Positions 1-11,368 of a stretch of 64,000 nucleotides of DNA are shown one piece after another (positions within the stretch are counted from its first letter, which is position 1; each line of letters starts with the position of its first letter). The stretch is from Diospyros lotus (lineage: Eukaryota; Streptophyta; Magnoliopsida; Ericales; Ebenaceae): assembly GCF_014633365.1 (NCBI RefSeq), contig NC_068347.1:29616116-29680115 (forward strand), in the 5' to 3' direction. The position numbers and the translations under genes were made by a program. The notes beneath the pieces are model-generated. The model was given only the letters and a program-made list of their open reading frames with translations. It searched no databases and was not told the DNA's origin.

Positions 1-180
1 ATACTAATCTCTCTGAGCTCTCCCGGGGGGTCACCCATCCCTGGATTACCCCAGGTCAAGCACTCTTAACTTGGGAGTTCTTTGCCAACATTCAGCCCAA
101 AAGGTATCCAGCTGGTGTTGTTTCCTTTCTTACACTATCCTCGATATATACTAATCTCTCTAGGCTCTCGGGGTATTACA
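1..180 (-). mobile_element. Cassandra TRIM, 3' LTR (incomplete at window edge)
   Basis: The minus-strand LTR begins TGTAATACCCCGAGAGCC at 180 and runs toward the window edge. Positions 30-82 hold the 5S rRNA-like block (plus-strand GGTCACCCATCC, then CAAGCACTCTTAACTT), the hallmark of Cassandra TRIMs, whose LTRs carry a 5S-derived pol III promoter. Positions 1-22 resemble the LTR's own start (149-170) instead of continuing the LTR, so this copy seems joined by deletion to another LTR lying to the left. No coding capacity is expected for this family. Confidence 0.85.
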
Positions 181-368
181 TTCTCCCCCCCTTAAGCACA
201 TGACGTCCTTGTCATGCGACCTTACAACTGGTCCCAACTCTCTCTCGTTCAATGTCCCCGGTCCAATACCCCCAGCCTTGGGCTAGTACACGGTCCCCAA
301 TCCAGTACCCCCAGCCTTTGGCTAGTACACGGTCCCAACACACGGCTCGGGTCGGCTCTGATACCACC
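181..368 (-). mobile_element. Cassandra internal region with PBS
   Basis: This short non-coding interior lies between two Cassandra LTRs. The minus-strand primer-binding site TGGTATCAGAGCC (354-366) is complementary to the 3' end of initiator tRNA-Met. The purine-rich minus-strand tract complementary to 184-197 is the likely polypurine tract. A direct duplication of about 39 bp (267-298 and 306-336, both containing GGCTAGTACACGGTCCC) occupies the middle. Open frames here are chance frames in a non-coding element. Confidence 0.8.
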
Positions 369-594
369 TGTAACATCCCGTTCGAGCGATAGGAAGGACC
401 AGAACAACTTATCCTGATGGGCCTACGCGAACTTCCCAGGGGGGTCACCCATCCCTAGATTACCCCAGGTCAAGCACGCTTAACTTAGGAGTTTTTTGCC
501 AACATTCAGCCCAAAAGATATCCAGCTGGTGTTGTTTCCTTTCTTACACTATTCTCGATATATACTAATATCTCTGGGCTCTCGGGGTATTACA
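369..594 (-). mobile_element. Cassandra TRIM, 5' LTR (226 bp) with 5S rRNA motif
   Basis: On the minus strand the LTR starts TGTAATACCCCGAGAG (594) and ends CGGGATGTTACA (369). The 430-495 segment reads on the minus strand like the 3' half of plant 5S rRNA: AAGCGTGCTTGACCTGGG, then GGGATGGGTGACC, then CTGGGAAGT. In this family the segment is thought to supply a pol III internal promoter. It is too divergent and partial to be a functional 5S gene. Confidence 0.9.
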
Positions 595-1110
595 CTAGTG
601 CATTAGATTTCTACATTTAAAACTTAAAGAATTATTTTGTATTTTCCATTTAGTGAGTTGGTTTTAGTTAATATAGAACTTCCATTGAGTATTATTTTGA
701 TTGTGTGTGACTTATTAAAGTTAATAGTGGTTAAAGTAGGGATTGAAAGCTAATCTTCGTGGGATCGATACTCTATTCATCATTATATTACTTGTTACGA
801 TTCCGTTCACTTGTGGGAAAGAATACGCGAACATAGTACATTACATTAGTTAGTAACTATAACATTTAGTGTAAGTACCAAGTAATAAATATGAATTAAA
901 ACAATAACTCTAGATTTGTAATTTTATATCATTAAATTTTAAAAAAATTACTACTTAGTAACTGTATATCTCACTCGTGTAATACTTAATTTATTCTACT
1001 AATGTTATTTTAAATTTTAAAAAATGAATCGTTACACACAGTATTAAATGCACATTCTAACCCTTATCACAATAGAATTTTTTTACAAACCCCATTGATA
1101 ATCATTCTCT
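595..1110. other. AT-rich, possible decayed LTR fragment
   Basis: No gene is seen. The stretch around 750-850 (GTGGGATCGATACTC, then TTACTTGTTACGATTCCG) resembles the untranslated region or LTR end of plant Ty3/gypsy Tat-like elements, by recall only. The rest is AT-rich and unassigned. The 5' LTR expected for the copia element that follows was not found here. Confidence 0.3.
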
Positions 1111-1119
1111 ACAGATTAC

Positions 1120-3179
1120 TCAACATAAAATGAATGGAAGTAATTTTAGAGAATTGTTTCAATCAATTTTGCCAGTGATCAAAGAAAAAAAAAAGAGCCA
1201 AATATTTGACAGGAACTATTCATATCCCACCAGATACATTAACAAATTATGGCACATAGGAAGTAGAAAACTAAATTAATATGACATGTCTTATCATCTC
1301 AATGGAGCTGAGGATTGGTGAAACATATCTCTTCTACAAAATTGCAAAAGAAATTTGAGATGGAGTAAAAGATATGTATTTAGATTTAGAAAATACCTCT
1401 CAATGCTTTAAAATTAGGTCAGTTATTCGTACAATTAGACAAGGTAACTTTAATGTTACATAATACTATAATGTTTTGACAGAATTATGATATGAGATTA
1501 ATTTATTCTACAATATTAGTTGGGATTGTCCAGCTAATAGTATAAAATATAGTAAAGGCCGAATAGACTAATATATTCTGAATTTTGGGTCAATTTTTAA
1601 TTTTATCCAGTTTTGACCTTTACTTTAATTTGGTCATTGAACTTTCACATTTGTTTCAATTTTATCTTCGATTGGCCAAGCCTGTGTCCCAGCTCATGTG
1701 GAGGCTGATGTGGCCAATAATGGACAAATCAGCAAAATACCTGACCCGATCCATCCCGACTCGACCCGTTCGCTTAAAACCCATCATCTTCATCTTTTAG
1801 CTAGGGTTTTAACCCCTCTGTGCATTGTCGTTGTAGCCAAAATAGATGCCAAAACTGAAACTAGAGTTCCGTCTTCAACCTCTAACCAAACCTGATGTAG
1901 CAAAGACAAAGAGTTGTCCTAGAAAAGAGGAATTCTTTGGAGTTTTTTATATGCTCGAAACAACTATACCACACGAAGATCAGGACCAAATGTTACTTGA
2001 ACAGGAGCTACGTGGAACTCGTATTATGAACGTTGTAGCATATGAAGGTATTGAGAAAGCCAAGAATAAACGAGCTAATGTGCAAAGGGAGCCCTAACTC
2101 TCCAAGTTCCCTTCATCTTCTCTGCAACAGCTGTCGATTCCTTTCTTAGAGACGTGGATCAAGCTTCCCCCTTCTCATCCCCCATTCACAAATCGACAAT
2201 CTCTCACCTTTCCTTCCATGGCATCAATGTCTTATCCTCTTGCAAGATTTATTCAGCAACCAACTCTCTCTCTCTCTCGTGATATATCTCTTCATCACTC
2301 GACTTCTTCTTCTTAGTGTTGTGGGTGGTGGCCGAAAATCACAGGTAAGAATGTAGCCCTGTGCATCATTCCATTGATTTCAATTTTGTGTGGGGTTGTG
2401 CTATGGCCAAGTTGATGGTATCTTGGTTCGTGGCTTTGAATCCCCTTTGCTCTCCCTCAATTCGATCTTGCTTCTTCTTCTACTTCGTTTGCGTCGTCTT
2501 CTTTTCCTGTTTCCTCTGCGTCATTTTCTTCTTCTGCGTCGGCTTCTTTTTCTTCTTTTTCTTCTTCTTCTTCACGATGAACCCTAGCCCTAAACAACAA
2601 GATGGTCGTGGCTTGGGGGCCTCCAACGATCATGGTCAGAAGCCACTGCCGTTGGCAACAATCTTAGGGCAATGAACATAGGGTTTTAAGCGAGCAGGGC
2701 GGGGCGGGATGGGACGGGTCGAGTCAGGTGTTTGGTTGATGTGTTCATTATTGAACACATTAGCAGTCACGTAAGTTAGGGCACAAGTTTGGCCGATCGA
2801 GAATAAAATTGAAACAAATGTAAAAGTTTGATGACTAAATTGAAGTAAAGGTCAAAACTGGATAAAATTGAAAATTGACCCAAAGTTCAGGATATATTAG
2901 TCTACTTGGCCAATAGTAAAATGTTGAAAAATGATCTTGTTTTTTATTTCTTCCATGGCCTTAACTAAGATTTAAATGAAGTTCATAGAAAATTGTTAGG
3001 TGCTAAATCATTACTTACACTCAGAAAAATATTTGCTGAAGTAAGGAGAGAGGAAAATAGGTGGAAGGTAATGCTCACCCAAATTGCAGATTCACACTTA
3101 GGCCCTCAAAATTCTACTCTCGCTACAATTAAAAGAGAATACACTATATCCAAGGATTAAGGAAAGGATAAGTAGTGGT
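1120..3179 (+). pseudogene. Ty1/copia element F: gag remnant, split by a MULE
   Basis: Plus-strand fragments on both sides of the 1557-2911 insertion resemble plant copia gag (UBN2/retrotran_gag type). The right part (2930-3160) encodes a segment with LNEVHRKLLGAKSLLTLRK and FAEVRREENRWKVML, a conserved plant copia gag region. Stops and frameshifts are frequent, so this is a fossil. The same element continues after the solo LTR (4696), the hAT insertion (6204) and two further solo LTRs, and ends in a 3' LTR near 11660. The gag start and 5' LTR are not identified. Confidence 0.7.
1557..2911. mobile_element. Non-autonomous Mutator-like element (MULE), 1355 bp
   Basis: Long terminal inverted repeats of about 230 bp (roughly 1557-1790 and 2680-2911) begin GGCCGAATAGACTAATATA and GGCCAAGTAGACTAATATA. 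They are flanked by a near-perfect 9-bp duplication, TATAGTAAA (1548-1556) and AATAGTAAA (2912-2920), as expected for Mutator elements. No transposase is encoded. The interior (about 1790-2680) is less AT-rich than its surroundings. It has an 83-codon open frame at 1846-2097 and a pyrimidine-rich CTT stretch (2466-2573), so it may be captured host sequence (Pack-MULE), but I do not recognise a source gene. It sits inside a copia gag. Confidence 0.85.
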
Positions 3180-3184
3180 GTGAT

Positions 3185-4695
3185 TGTTAGAAAACATTGA
3201 TCTGATCATACGCAGCGGAAAATAAAATCTGATTTTATTGGTATCACGTTTTTCAAATCTTACGGTTAAATCGAAGACATAAAACGAAAGGTTACCTCGA
3301 AACGAAATCTGATTTCGTTGCCGATAACCCGCCTGATATCTCCCACGCGTGAGATGCCGAGTAGGTCCACCCTGAAATCGTCAAGACTTCAATAGACTTG
3401 AGAGAAAAAGGGGCTCGAAAATTTTCTCAAAAATTTCCGTTTTTGATTCAACTGATTGATAGATTGGATTTTGGGTTTAATGTTATATTTATAAACAAGA
3501 AACCCTAAAACCCTAAATGCTATTGGGCCGGGCTTTAGGTGCTAGCAAAAAGCCCAAACCAAATTAATAATTAAATAAATAATCATATTACTTATTTAAT
3601 TATTCTTATTTCTTAAATAATTGCATTTATAATTTAGTAATTCCATAATTACTAAATTTGCCCCCTTTTTCTTTTAAAAAATGATTTCTATTGGGTGGGA
3701 CTTTCTGGGTTCACAATTAAATTGGCAACGAGAATTAATCAATTATTAATTCTCGTAAATCACGAGTGACATCTAGCAATATGTCATGATTACCCAATTT
3801 AATGTGAAGCGGGAATGTGAACCTTACATTTCGGTGTCCTGCAATACAGTCCCTCTATCATACTATATCCCAACGAGATATGAGATCACGGTCAGTAGGT
3901 CAAATCTCTCGATCTCGTCGTATGACCAAATCCAATAATCACACTTGACTAATATGACACAACCTCTACGGAATCCAAATTCCGTCGTCATATTACCTCG
4001 GCCAAGGATTTATCGTCAAGTGACCACTGGATCGCATATGATATCTTCCTCGTATATCTCGAGATGATAGATTCCATGTCTGATGCACACATACCTCGTG
4101 TGTCACTAAACTAGGCACATAGATACGTACGGCTATCCTTGATTAGGACAACCATATAATATCGTTGATATCCTAATCCACTAACACACAGATATCCATG
4201 TCATCTCAGGTCTAAGGACTAATGCAAATCCGCAGTTAATATTAAATCATTGACCCGTGAGATAAAACCCATGTGATTCAATATTAATAGTCCCGTTCAG
4301 TGAACTCGTTCCTATAACGAGCACCCACTCGTCTTCCTTCTGTATCTTATACAGAGTGGTATGAGACCCACCAATCTTGTCTTTCGGTATCTTATACCGA
4401 ACAAGGAGGAAGACGATGTGCCAGCCTTTGCGAGTTACTAATTATCCAAGTTAGGAACTCTATGGCCAAGAACATATTTATAGTATAACGTATTGTGGAT
4501 TATCCGTCTCGATTATTCTTAACAATTAAGAATGGTATCCACTCCTTATTATACTAAAGGATATTTGTATGTTCAATTTAAATCATATTGCAATTTCAAT
4601 TAAACATAAAACTTGCCATTAAATAAGATTTAAAGAATTACAAGATCAAGTCCTATTGTGTCACTAGAACTGGTCTTAAGGGCTTATATCTAACA
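3185..4695 (-). mobile_element. Solo LTR (1511 bp) with 5-bp TSD
   Basis: The segment begins TGTTAGAAAACATTG and ends TATATCTAACA, and is flanked by perfect GTGAT duplications (3180-3184 and 4696-4700). No coding region or second LTR is present, so it is a solo LTR left by recombination. A TATAAATA box reads on the minus strand near 3487-3494, suggesting minus orientation. It interrupts the copia gag just before its zinc knuckle. Two perfect small palindromes nest in a larger inverted repeat at 4330-4415. Confidence 0.88.
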
Positions 4696-4951
4696 GTGAT
4701 CACTATAATAAACCATACCACAAAAGAGAAACGTGCTGGAAAATTCATGTTAAGCCAACAAATTGGAAGCCATGAAATAAACGAGAAACAACCCATTCGG
4801 CCTACGTTATAGAAGTTCGTATTGAAACTAAAACACACACACACACAAACCTAAACCTATGAGCTTAGTAGATTGAAGCCTAAATCAAACCATAGGTACA
4901 AAACTCTCAAATACTGTTATTTTAAGCCAACAACTTTAATTGCTTAACAAG
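4696..4951 (+). pseudogene. Ty1/copia element F: gag zinc-knuckle remnant
   Basis: Directly after the solo LTR duplication the plus strand encodes a segment with HYNKPYHKRETCWK and PTNWKP, matching the copia gag zinc knuckle (CX2CX4HX4C), with the second Cys replaced by Tyr. It joins the gag remnant ending at 3184 once the solo LTR and one TSD copy are removed. It is cut again by the hAT element at 4961. Confidence 0.7.
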
Positions 4952-4960
4952 GTATTTTTT

Positions 4961-6203
4961 TAGGGGTGTTCACGGTGCGGTTTGGGCTGTTTAAGGCATT
5001 TTTAATATCTCAAGTTGCATGTGCAATTTTTTGTTATTCCAAACCACGCGGTCTGGTGTGATTTCTGCGATTTGTTCAAAACATGCATGAGACACAATCT
5101 AAAAATATCAAACAACAATCGACACCCAACAAAAGTAAGTGCAATCTCGACCTCTAAAAACTGACCTCAAATATGAAAACACCCTTAATTGGATTGAAAA
5201 AGTGAGGATCAGATCATCAAATAAACAAAACCCTCGAAATGTCCACGGATTGACTTTACCCAATTGTTGAAGTGGACAACATAAACTAATTATGAATTAA
5301 TAGTCCAAGGGGCCTAGGGGAGTGAATGACAACTAAACCTGTATTTAGTTTCATTATTTTTTTATAAAAAAAAAATTAATACAACAAATAAACTAATGAA
5401 CATGAGATGAGTTATAGACACTTGTCAAACAAAAATAGCTTTCCACAATCCTGAGATATGACAAGATTTTTTTTTTTAACCTAGGCATTAAGAGATAACA
5501 AGCAATCATCCTTGCCAGATAGGTTGTATCAGTTCTATTTTATGAAACTATTATGCATTTACATGCAATCCTTAGGGCCAATATATTAAGCAAGAGAAAA
5601 ACCTCTTATTAATAGCGAGATTAAAGAGAGCCACCAATTTCCTTATAAGAGAAACATGGCTCAAGAACAAGAAGTTACCTTCAACTCCAGTGAAGCGTTG
5701 ACAAGACCCCAAACCTCTTGAGATTCGCCAATGTGGAAGGCATCTCCGGCGAAGCGTCAATGAGAGATGAAAGCGTGGAGGTAGAGGTAGTCCAAGAGAT
5801 TTGGTTGGCACACTTAGGTGCCTCCACCTTGATTTGGTGCGTTTTGAGGCCTCACCGGCGATTTTCTCGAACTGCTTGGACCCTCTAAGATGATGTCATA
5901 GAACTAGAGAGTAGAGGCTAAAAGAAAAAGGGCCAATTGGAGGAATGGATGTCGTCGATCTAGTGCTACGGGGACTGGGTAGAGAGAAAGAATGAAAGAT
6001 TAATTAGGTTAACTGGTTAGGGTTTTCATGTTTTATAGTTTATAATTTTTTTTATTATTATACCACTCGGGCGGTTCAATTTTTAACCGAACCGATCTTA
6101 CTCAAACCGCACAATTTGAGGCTTTCTCAAACCATGTCAAACTATTTCCCTAAAAAACCTGCGCTATGTAATGCGAGTTTGACGATTTTTTTTAACACCC
6201 CTA
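4961..6203. mobile_element. Non-autonomous hAT element (1243 bp)
   Basis: Short terminal inverted repeats TAGGGGTGTT (left) and AACACCCCTA (right) are flanked by a perfect 8-bp duplication, GTATTTTT (4952-4959 and 6204-6211), diagnostic of hAT. One extra T separates the left duplication from the terminus. Subterminal regions repeat variants of GCGGTTTGG and AACCGAACCG in both orientations. No hAT transposase is visible. The minus-strand open frame at 5572-5811 shows no recognisable domain. Confidence 0.85.
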
Positions 6204-6211
6204 GTATTTTT

Positions 6212-7500
6212 CGATACTCATTGATATCTAGAAAACTTGATGAATATGTTTAGATAGTGGATACAAGTGCATCTGATCATATAATAAGTTTGGCTAATTC
6301 TATATCAGATTACACAACTTGTACTACTATTAGTATTTTCTATGGGTGATGGCACACCATCTCTTACTTTGGGATTTGGAACACTTAGTTTATTGAAACT
6401 AAAGCTGAAATTTGTTTTACATGTACCTGGATTAAAATGTAATTTACTCTCAATTATCAAGTTGACAAGAGACATGAGTTAGTGTAACCTTTTTTTCATC
6501 TTATTGTATTTCCATGACCAATCTTCGAGGATGATGATTGGCGGTGTTGAGGAAAAATATGATCTCTACTATATTTGAGGAGATGTTGCGGCAATTCAAA
6601 ATTCTCCAACAAATAAAATATTTTTGCTATAACTTCTAATGTTAATGCACTACTATAGCATAAACACTTAGGACACCCTAGTTTTCCATACCTAAAATCC
6701 TTGCATTCTTATCTTTTCATTAATAAAAAGCAATCTTCTATTAAGTGTGAGGGTTATATTTTTGCTAAACAACTCTGATTATCTTATACAGTCTTACAAA
6801 CCATCTAAACCTTTTCATTTGATTTATAGTAATATTTAAGGTCTTGCCTAACATGCAAATGTCTCTGGTACTCATTGGTTTATAACCTTTATTGACAATC
6901 ATGCTAGAGTTTATTAAGTTTATCTCACAAAAGAAAAATTTGAGGCCAGTAGCATTTTTAAACAGTTTCACAAACTTATCTTGAATATATTCCAATCTTC
7001 CATTTATGTCCTTCAAACTAATAATGGATGTGAATATTTCTCTCGTGATTTCACTCTATCTTTCCAAACATGACATATTCCATCAAAGTTCATTCCATAT
7101 ACCCCTCAACAAAATGGGGTGGTAGAAAGAAAAATTAGACATCTTCTAGAGGTTGCTTGATCCATGATGTTCACTAGTTATGTTCCTAATTTCTATCGGG
7201 GGAAACCATTCTCATAGCTTCTTACCTCATCAATTGTCTTTCCTCCAAATCACTTTAATTTCGAACCCCTCCCTTTTAACACTTTTCGTGATTTGTTTTC
7301 TCATGTCTACCTCCTCACTTTTCCTTCCCCCAACGTTTTTGGTTACACTATGTATGTTCACAACCATAATCCCCTTGGAACAAAATTTGAACCTAAAGCA
7401 CTTAAAGTGTATATTTGTTGGGTATTCTCTTTTCCAAAAAAAGCTACAAGTGCTATTGTCCCTCATCTCATAAGTTTTTTATGTCTTATGATGTAATTTT
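6212..7500 (+). pseudogene. Ty1/copia element F: protease and integrase remnants
   Basis: After the hAT duplication the copia polyprotein resumes. A protease active-site-like DTSASDH lies near 6255-6280, where the family has D(S/T)GA(S/T). A GAG-pre-integrase-like HKHLGHP follows near 6660, and an integrase-core-like segment (PYTPQQNGVVERK) lies near 7097-7135. Many stops and frameshifts occur. The order protease then integrase upstream of reverse transcriptase is diagnostic of copia as opposed to gypsy. Confidence 0.75.
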
Positions 7501-8053
7501 TTATGAAAATCAACCTTTATATCCTCATATATCTCTTCAGGTGGAGACTACAAGTGCATATTGGCATTAGAATCCCCCTGTCTCTTTTCCCATGAATGAC
7601 CCTATTGAATCCCAATCGTCAATGTGTTCTCAAGATAAAGCATCAACTCCTGAAAACCCATTACTAGTTGCTCCTGAAAACTCACTTACAATTCCTAAAA
7701 CTTCCTTTACATCTTCTAAAAATTCACTTATAGCTTTTGCCACTTTTTTTACAGCTCCTAAAAATCCATTTACAACTCCTACCATTTATCTCACAACTCC
7801 TAAAAATCCACTTCTAGTTTATTCTCGGTAGCCTAAAGATCCTCAACAACCTTAGCATATCCAAACATTAGATCCTGAGCCCAATCCACCTAAGAACATC
7901 ATTACCATGGTTGATGATCTAGCTATTCCTATATCACTTCGAAATTGGGTAAGGTCATATGCTAAGTACTTTATTTCTAATCATTTAGCTTATTCCAAGT
8001 TGTCTCCGTTTTTACAAGTATAGAATTAATATTGAAATTCCTAAGACCATTTA
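7501..8053 (+). pseudogene. Ty1/copia element F: integrase-RT linker
   Basis: This links the integrase remnant to reverse transcriptase. It contains a serine/threonine/proline-rich open frame (7592-7831) built on an imperfect repeat of about 33 bp, roughly 'TTPKNPLL / APENSLT / TSKNSLI', typical of the low-complexity linker in plant copia polyproteins. No separate gene is supported. Confidence 0.5.
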
Positions 8054-8735
8054 ATGTGCTTTGAAGGTCCAAAGTGGCAATCTGTTATTTTAGAAGAGAT
8101 GAAAACCCTAGTTGGTAACAATACTTGGGACATCGTAGAGTTACGCTCAAATAAAAAAGTGGTCGGATGTAAATGGGTATTCATAGTGAAGTATTGTGCA
8201 TATGAGAGTATTGATAGATATAAGGTCAGATTGGTGGCCCAAAATTTCTCTCAAACCTATAGGATTGACTATAAAGAGACATTTGCTCCTGTAGCTAAAT
8301 TAAATTATATCAGAGTTTTACTTTCTCTTGCTGTCAATTTAGAATGGTCTCTATATCAATTAGATATTAAATATGCCTTCCTCAATAGAGAATTGGATGA
8401 GGAAATCTATATGAAGGTTCTTCTTGGATTTGAGCAAGAAGTGAAAGTTGGAAAGGTATGTAAGCTTAAGAAGTCTTTATATGGGTTGAAACAGTCACCA
8501 AGAGCATAGTTTAAAATGTTCAATATGGCTTTCAATCAGTTAGAATATCAACAAGGGTAAGCAGACCATACATTATTTACAAAACATACAGTACATGGAA
8601 ATAAGGCTATCTTAATTGTATATGTGGATGATATCATAGTAACAAGGGATGATATTCAAGAAATAGTTGAGAGTTGAATTTAAAGTTAAAGACTTAGGAA
8701 CAATGAGATATTTCCTAGGAATAAAGGTGGCTTAG
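8054..8735 (+). pseudogene. Ty1/copia element F: reverse transcriptase remnant
   Basis: A 151-codon open frame (8054-8509) encodes the N-terminal copia reverse transcriptase: NTWDIVEL, CKWVF, KVRLVAQ, DYKETFAPVAK, LDIKYAFLN and [15 protein letters not shown], in canonical order. A TAG follows where the family usually has W (A-W). The catalytic YVDD is at about 8618-8629 and MRYFLGIK-like residues at about 8703-8725, in shifted frames. Catalytic residues are recognisable but the frame is broken, so it is inactive. Confidence 0.88.
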
Positions 8736-9016
8736 AGGAAAGTAGGTGCTTTCATTTCACAAAGAAAATACACACTAGATCTTTTGAAAGAGGCATGTAT
8801 GCTAGGGTGCATATATACCTACTGGAACACCTCAAGAGAAGAACTATAATTTTGGAGAAATCAAGGATGATGCACCTATAACAAAAGAAAGATATCAACG
8901 GTTGGTGGAAAAATTAATTTATTTATCTCTTACACAACTTGATACAGTATACACAGTAAGTGTGATAAGCCAATATATGCAATCTTCTACCCAAAGGGTT
9001 TTGTTGATGCAGATTG
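8736..9016 (+). pseudogene. Ty1/copia element F: RT C-terminus remnant
   Basis: Weak copia similarity continues: QRKYTLDLLKEA (about 8759-8795), then a segment resembling the conserved LIYLTHTRPDI region (about 8917-8945) and SQYMQ (about 8966). Several frameshifts and stops are present. It is interrupted at 9017 by a solo LTR. Confidence 0.65.
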
Positions 9017-9508
9017 TGTAAGAATTATTTTGTGGTTCACATGATAATTAATGTATATCTCAACAGATATTATAGTATTTATCTGATAAGATAATCCAGT
9101 TCATTATCAGTTATAATTGTATTAATCTGATAAGATAAATATAAAGATTTAATAAGATAATGATTTACTTAATTCTATTTGGTTTAGAAGATAATGATGA
9201 TAATTCCTAAGAGTCTTGATGGAAGACTACTTCTACTATTATAAATAAGGGGTTTGGTTATCTCCCTACCCAACAACAATAAAAAACAATTATAGTTATA
9301 TTATTCTATCATTATGGTTGAGGTGAAAGGGGAGAAACCAAATTCCAGCATTTTGTCTTTAGCTGGTATTTCTCATTACAGTATAATCTCTTATAGATAT
9401 AGGTACGCATTTAATTACAGCATCACATGATTTACATGAGTTTTACGATTATGGACATAATATTTAATTGTATGTTATGTATGTCATACAATATTATTGT
9501 AACTTACA
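9017..9508 (+). mobile_element. Solo LTR (492 bp) with perfect TSD
   Basis: It begins TGTAAGAATTATTTTG and ends GTAACTTACA, with perfect GATTG duplications (9012-9016 and 9509-9513). A plus-strand TATAAATAAG near 9240 suggests plus orientation. No internal region is left. Removing it rejoins the copia RNase H reading (DADW motif) across the junction. Confidence 0.88.
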
Positions 9509-9513
9509 GATTG

Positions 9514-9765
9514 GGCTAGGTCTATTAAAGATAGTCGGTTAATTTTAGGTTATTGCACTAAGTTCTAGGAAATTTTGATTATATGGAGAAGTAAAAAGTC
9601 AACAACTGTTGCCCATAGTAGTGCCGAGGTAGAATTTCAAGCCATAACTCAAGGGATTTATGAAGTAATTTGGTTAGAAAGATTGATAGAATATTTTCAT
9701 ATTATTTTGTCACAACAAACAAAAATGTACAATGATAGTAAATCAACTATTAGTATTGTCAATAA
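9514..9765 (+). pseudogene. Ty1/copia element F: RNase H remnant (first part)
   Basis: This encodes the copia RNase H region: a DRR/GYC-like stretch, then SKKSTTVAHSSAEVEFQA (about 9593-9646), where the family has S(K/R)KQ..(V)(A/S)RSSAEAEYRA, and later an NDSKSTISI segment (about 9731-9757; family DN.SA). It ends at the next solo LTR and resumes at 11156. Confidence 0.85.
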
Positions 9766-11155
9766 TATTGTTTTACTTTTGATAATGTTTTGATGATGAA
9801 AAACTTTATATATTTAGAATTTAAAAATGAAATATATTTTATATCTTTGGAAATAGAAAATGAAACATCCAAATAATACCAAATGATAGATTTATTTTTA
9901 ATGTGCTTTCAATATATGCAAAAATCCTTTGTGGCATAAATTTTCAACTTGGAAGTTAATATTATGGTATTAAAGAATTTTTATTTTGAAATCAAACGAA
10001 TATTAAAAGAGTGTGTTAAAATTCTTTCAAAATCATACATATTCCTTTAAATCAAGGCAAAATTATCATCTATGCTATCAACCATTTTGTGCTTTAGGAA
10101 ATGAGTTGATGAATTAAGCAAAAATTGATGACCTCTTTATCAAAAGAGTCGACCATTTATAGTCTTAAAGCAAAAATAGTTGATTGTTCTTGCTAATTGT
10201 CGACAGAGTGTTTTCATATTTTTTTTTTATAATTTTTATTTTAATTAAAAAAATGTCGATCATCACTGTAGCATATCAAAAGTTTCTCAAAACTATTGAC
10301 CCGTATGATAAAACAATCGACCATTTGCATGAAATTGTGACATGTTGCAAAATTTGTCAACTGAATTTTTAAAGAAATCAACCATTTTTCTAAAAAGATC
10401 AAAAGTTTGCCCTAAGTCGTAAGAAGATTTTCAAATTCTTGATGGAAATAGTCGATTGATTTGAAAAATTGTTGACAATTTCTTTTACTAACATGTTAAA
10501 ACAACTAGTTTTTATAAGCATTAAATACTCCCAACAATTTTTGAAATGTCTAATTAATTCAAAGATCAGGAGAAACTTATAAATATAGCTTAAGGATGTG
10601 CTGAAAAATGTTACCAAGCATATACAAGTTTAAAGTGATCTCATCGTTCATTAAAGTGCTCAAATTTTTAATTTTTCTCTCAACTAAGGCTGTAATTCAT
10701 TTGTTATACTTTCTTGAAGGCTTGTTGTATATTTTAGGAAGACATTATAACTGAGAGGTTCAATTTTAGATATTCTCAATTGTAATCCTTGTGTATTTTC
10801 TAGAGATTTTGCTAGAAGGTCTACTTGAGTGCAAATATGAGGTTATATTTATCTAACCAGTTGCTATAAGGGCTACTTAATTTTAAGTATAAGGTTTTAG
10901 TGAATTTTAAAATCACTAATAAGGAGTTAAGGTAATGGATTATGTCGGGTTGAGTTAAATCACTATAAATCTCTCGTGTCTATTTTATTATTTGTTTTGA
11001 TTTTTTCAAGCTCACAAATATTAATTTATACGCATTATTTCATTGCACTGAAACAAATTTTCAAGAAAAAAATTTGTAAAACTCAATTTAATTTTTAAAA
11101 TACCCAATTCATCTTTCTCTTGGGTGTATGGTGACATAATTGTACTAATCCAACA
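9766..11155. mobile_element. Solo LTR (1390 bp), TG start changed to TA
   Basis: The segment splits copia RNase H. It begins TATTGTTTTACTTTTG and ends CTAATCCAACA, flanked by perfect AATAA duplications (9761-9765 and 11156-11160). If the first TA was once TG, the ends pair as TGTTG and CAACA. Inside are spaced repeats of TCGACCA/TCAACCA-type motifs (10149, 10318, 10378). No coding region is recognised. Confidence 0.75.
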
Positions 11156-11368
11156 AATAATCTAGTTCAACATTATCGAATAAAATATGTGAAAATAGAT
11201 TAGAGTTTCATAAAGCAGGAAATTGAAGGAGGAGGAATTAATTTGTCCTTTATTCCCATAAAAAGTCATATTGCTAATGTTTTTAACAAAGTTATGACAA
11301 ACCAAGTTTTGAATCACTAATTGGTAAGTTAGAAATGACAAATATTTATTTACCAATTTAAGGAAGAG
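11156..11368 (+). pseudogene. Ty1/copia element F: RNase H end and polypurine tract
   Basis: This continues the RNase H of the same element: VQHYRIKYVKID (about 11167-11202), where the family has a conserved tRTKHIDIRYHFI-type end, followed by a degraded C-terminus. Purine-rich AGGAAGAG (11361-11368) immediately precedes TGTTAG and is the likely polypurine tract. Confidence 0.75.

Noticed and set aside
354..366. tRNA-like similarity (also at 22810, 40042 and 41171)
   Set aside because: These are 13-14 nt primer-binding sites complementary to a tRNA 3' end; no cloverleaf exists.
430..495. 5S rRNA gene on the minus strand
   Set aside because: Only part of the 5S sequence is present, diverged, and it lies inside paired LTRs with PBS; it is a Cassandra LTR component.
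2361..2675. Phenylalanine-rich 104-codon protein
   Set aside because: It comes from a CTT/TTC-rich tract inside a MULE; no start context or homology.
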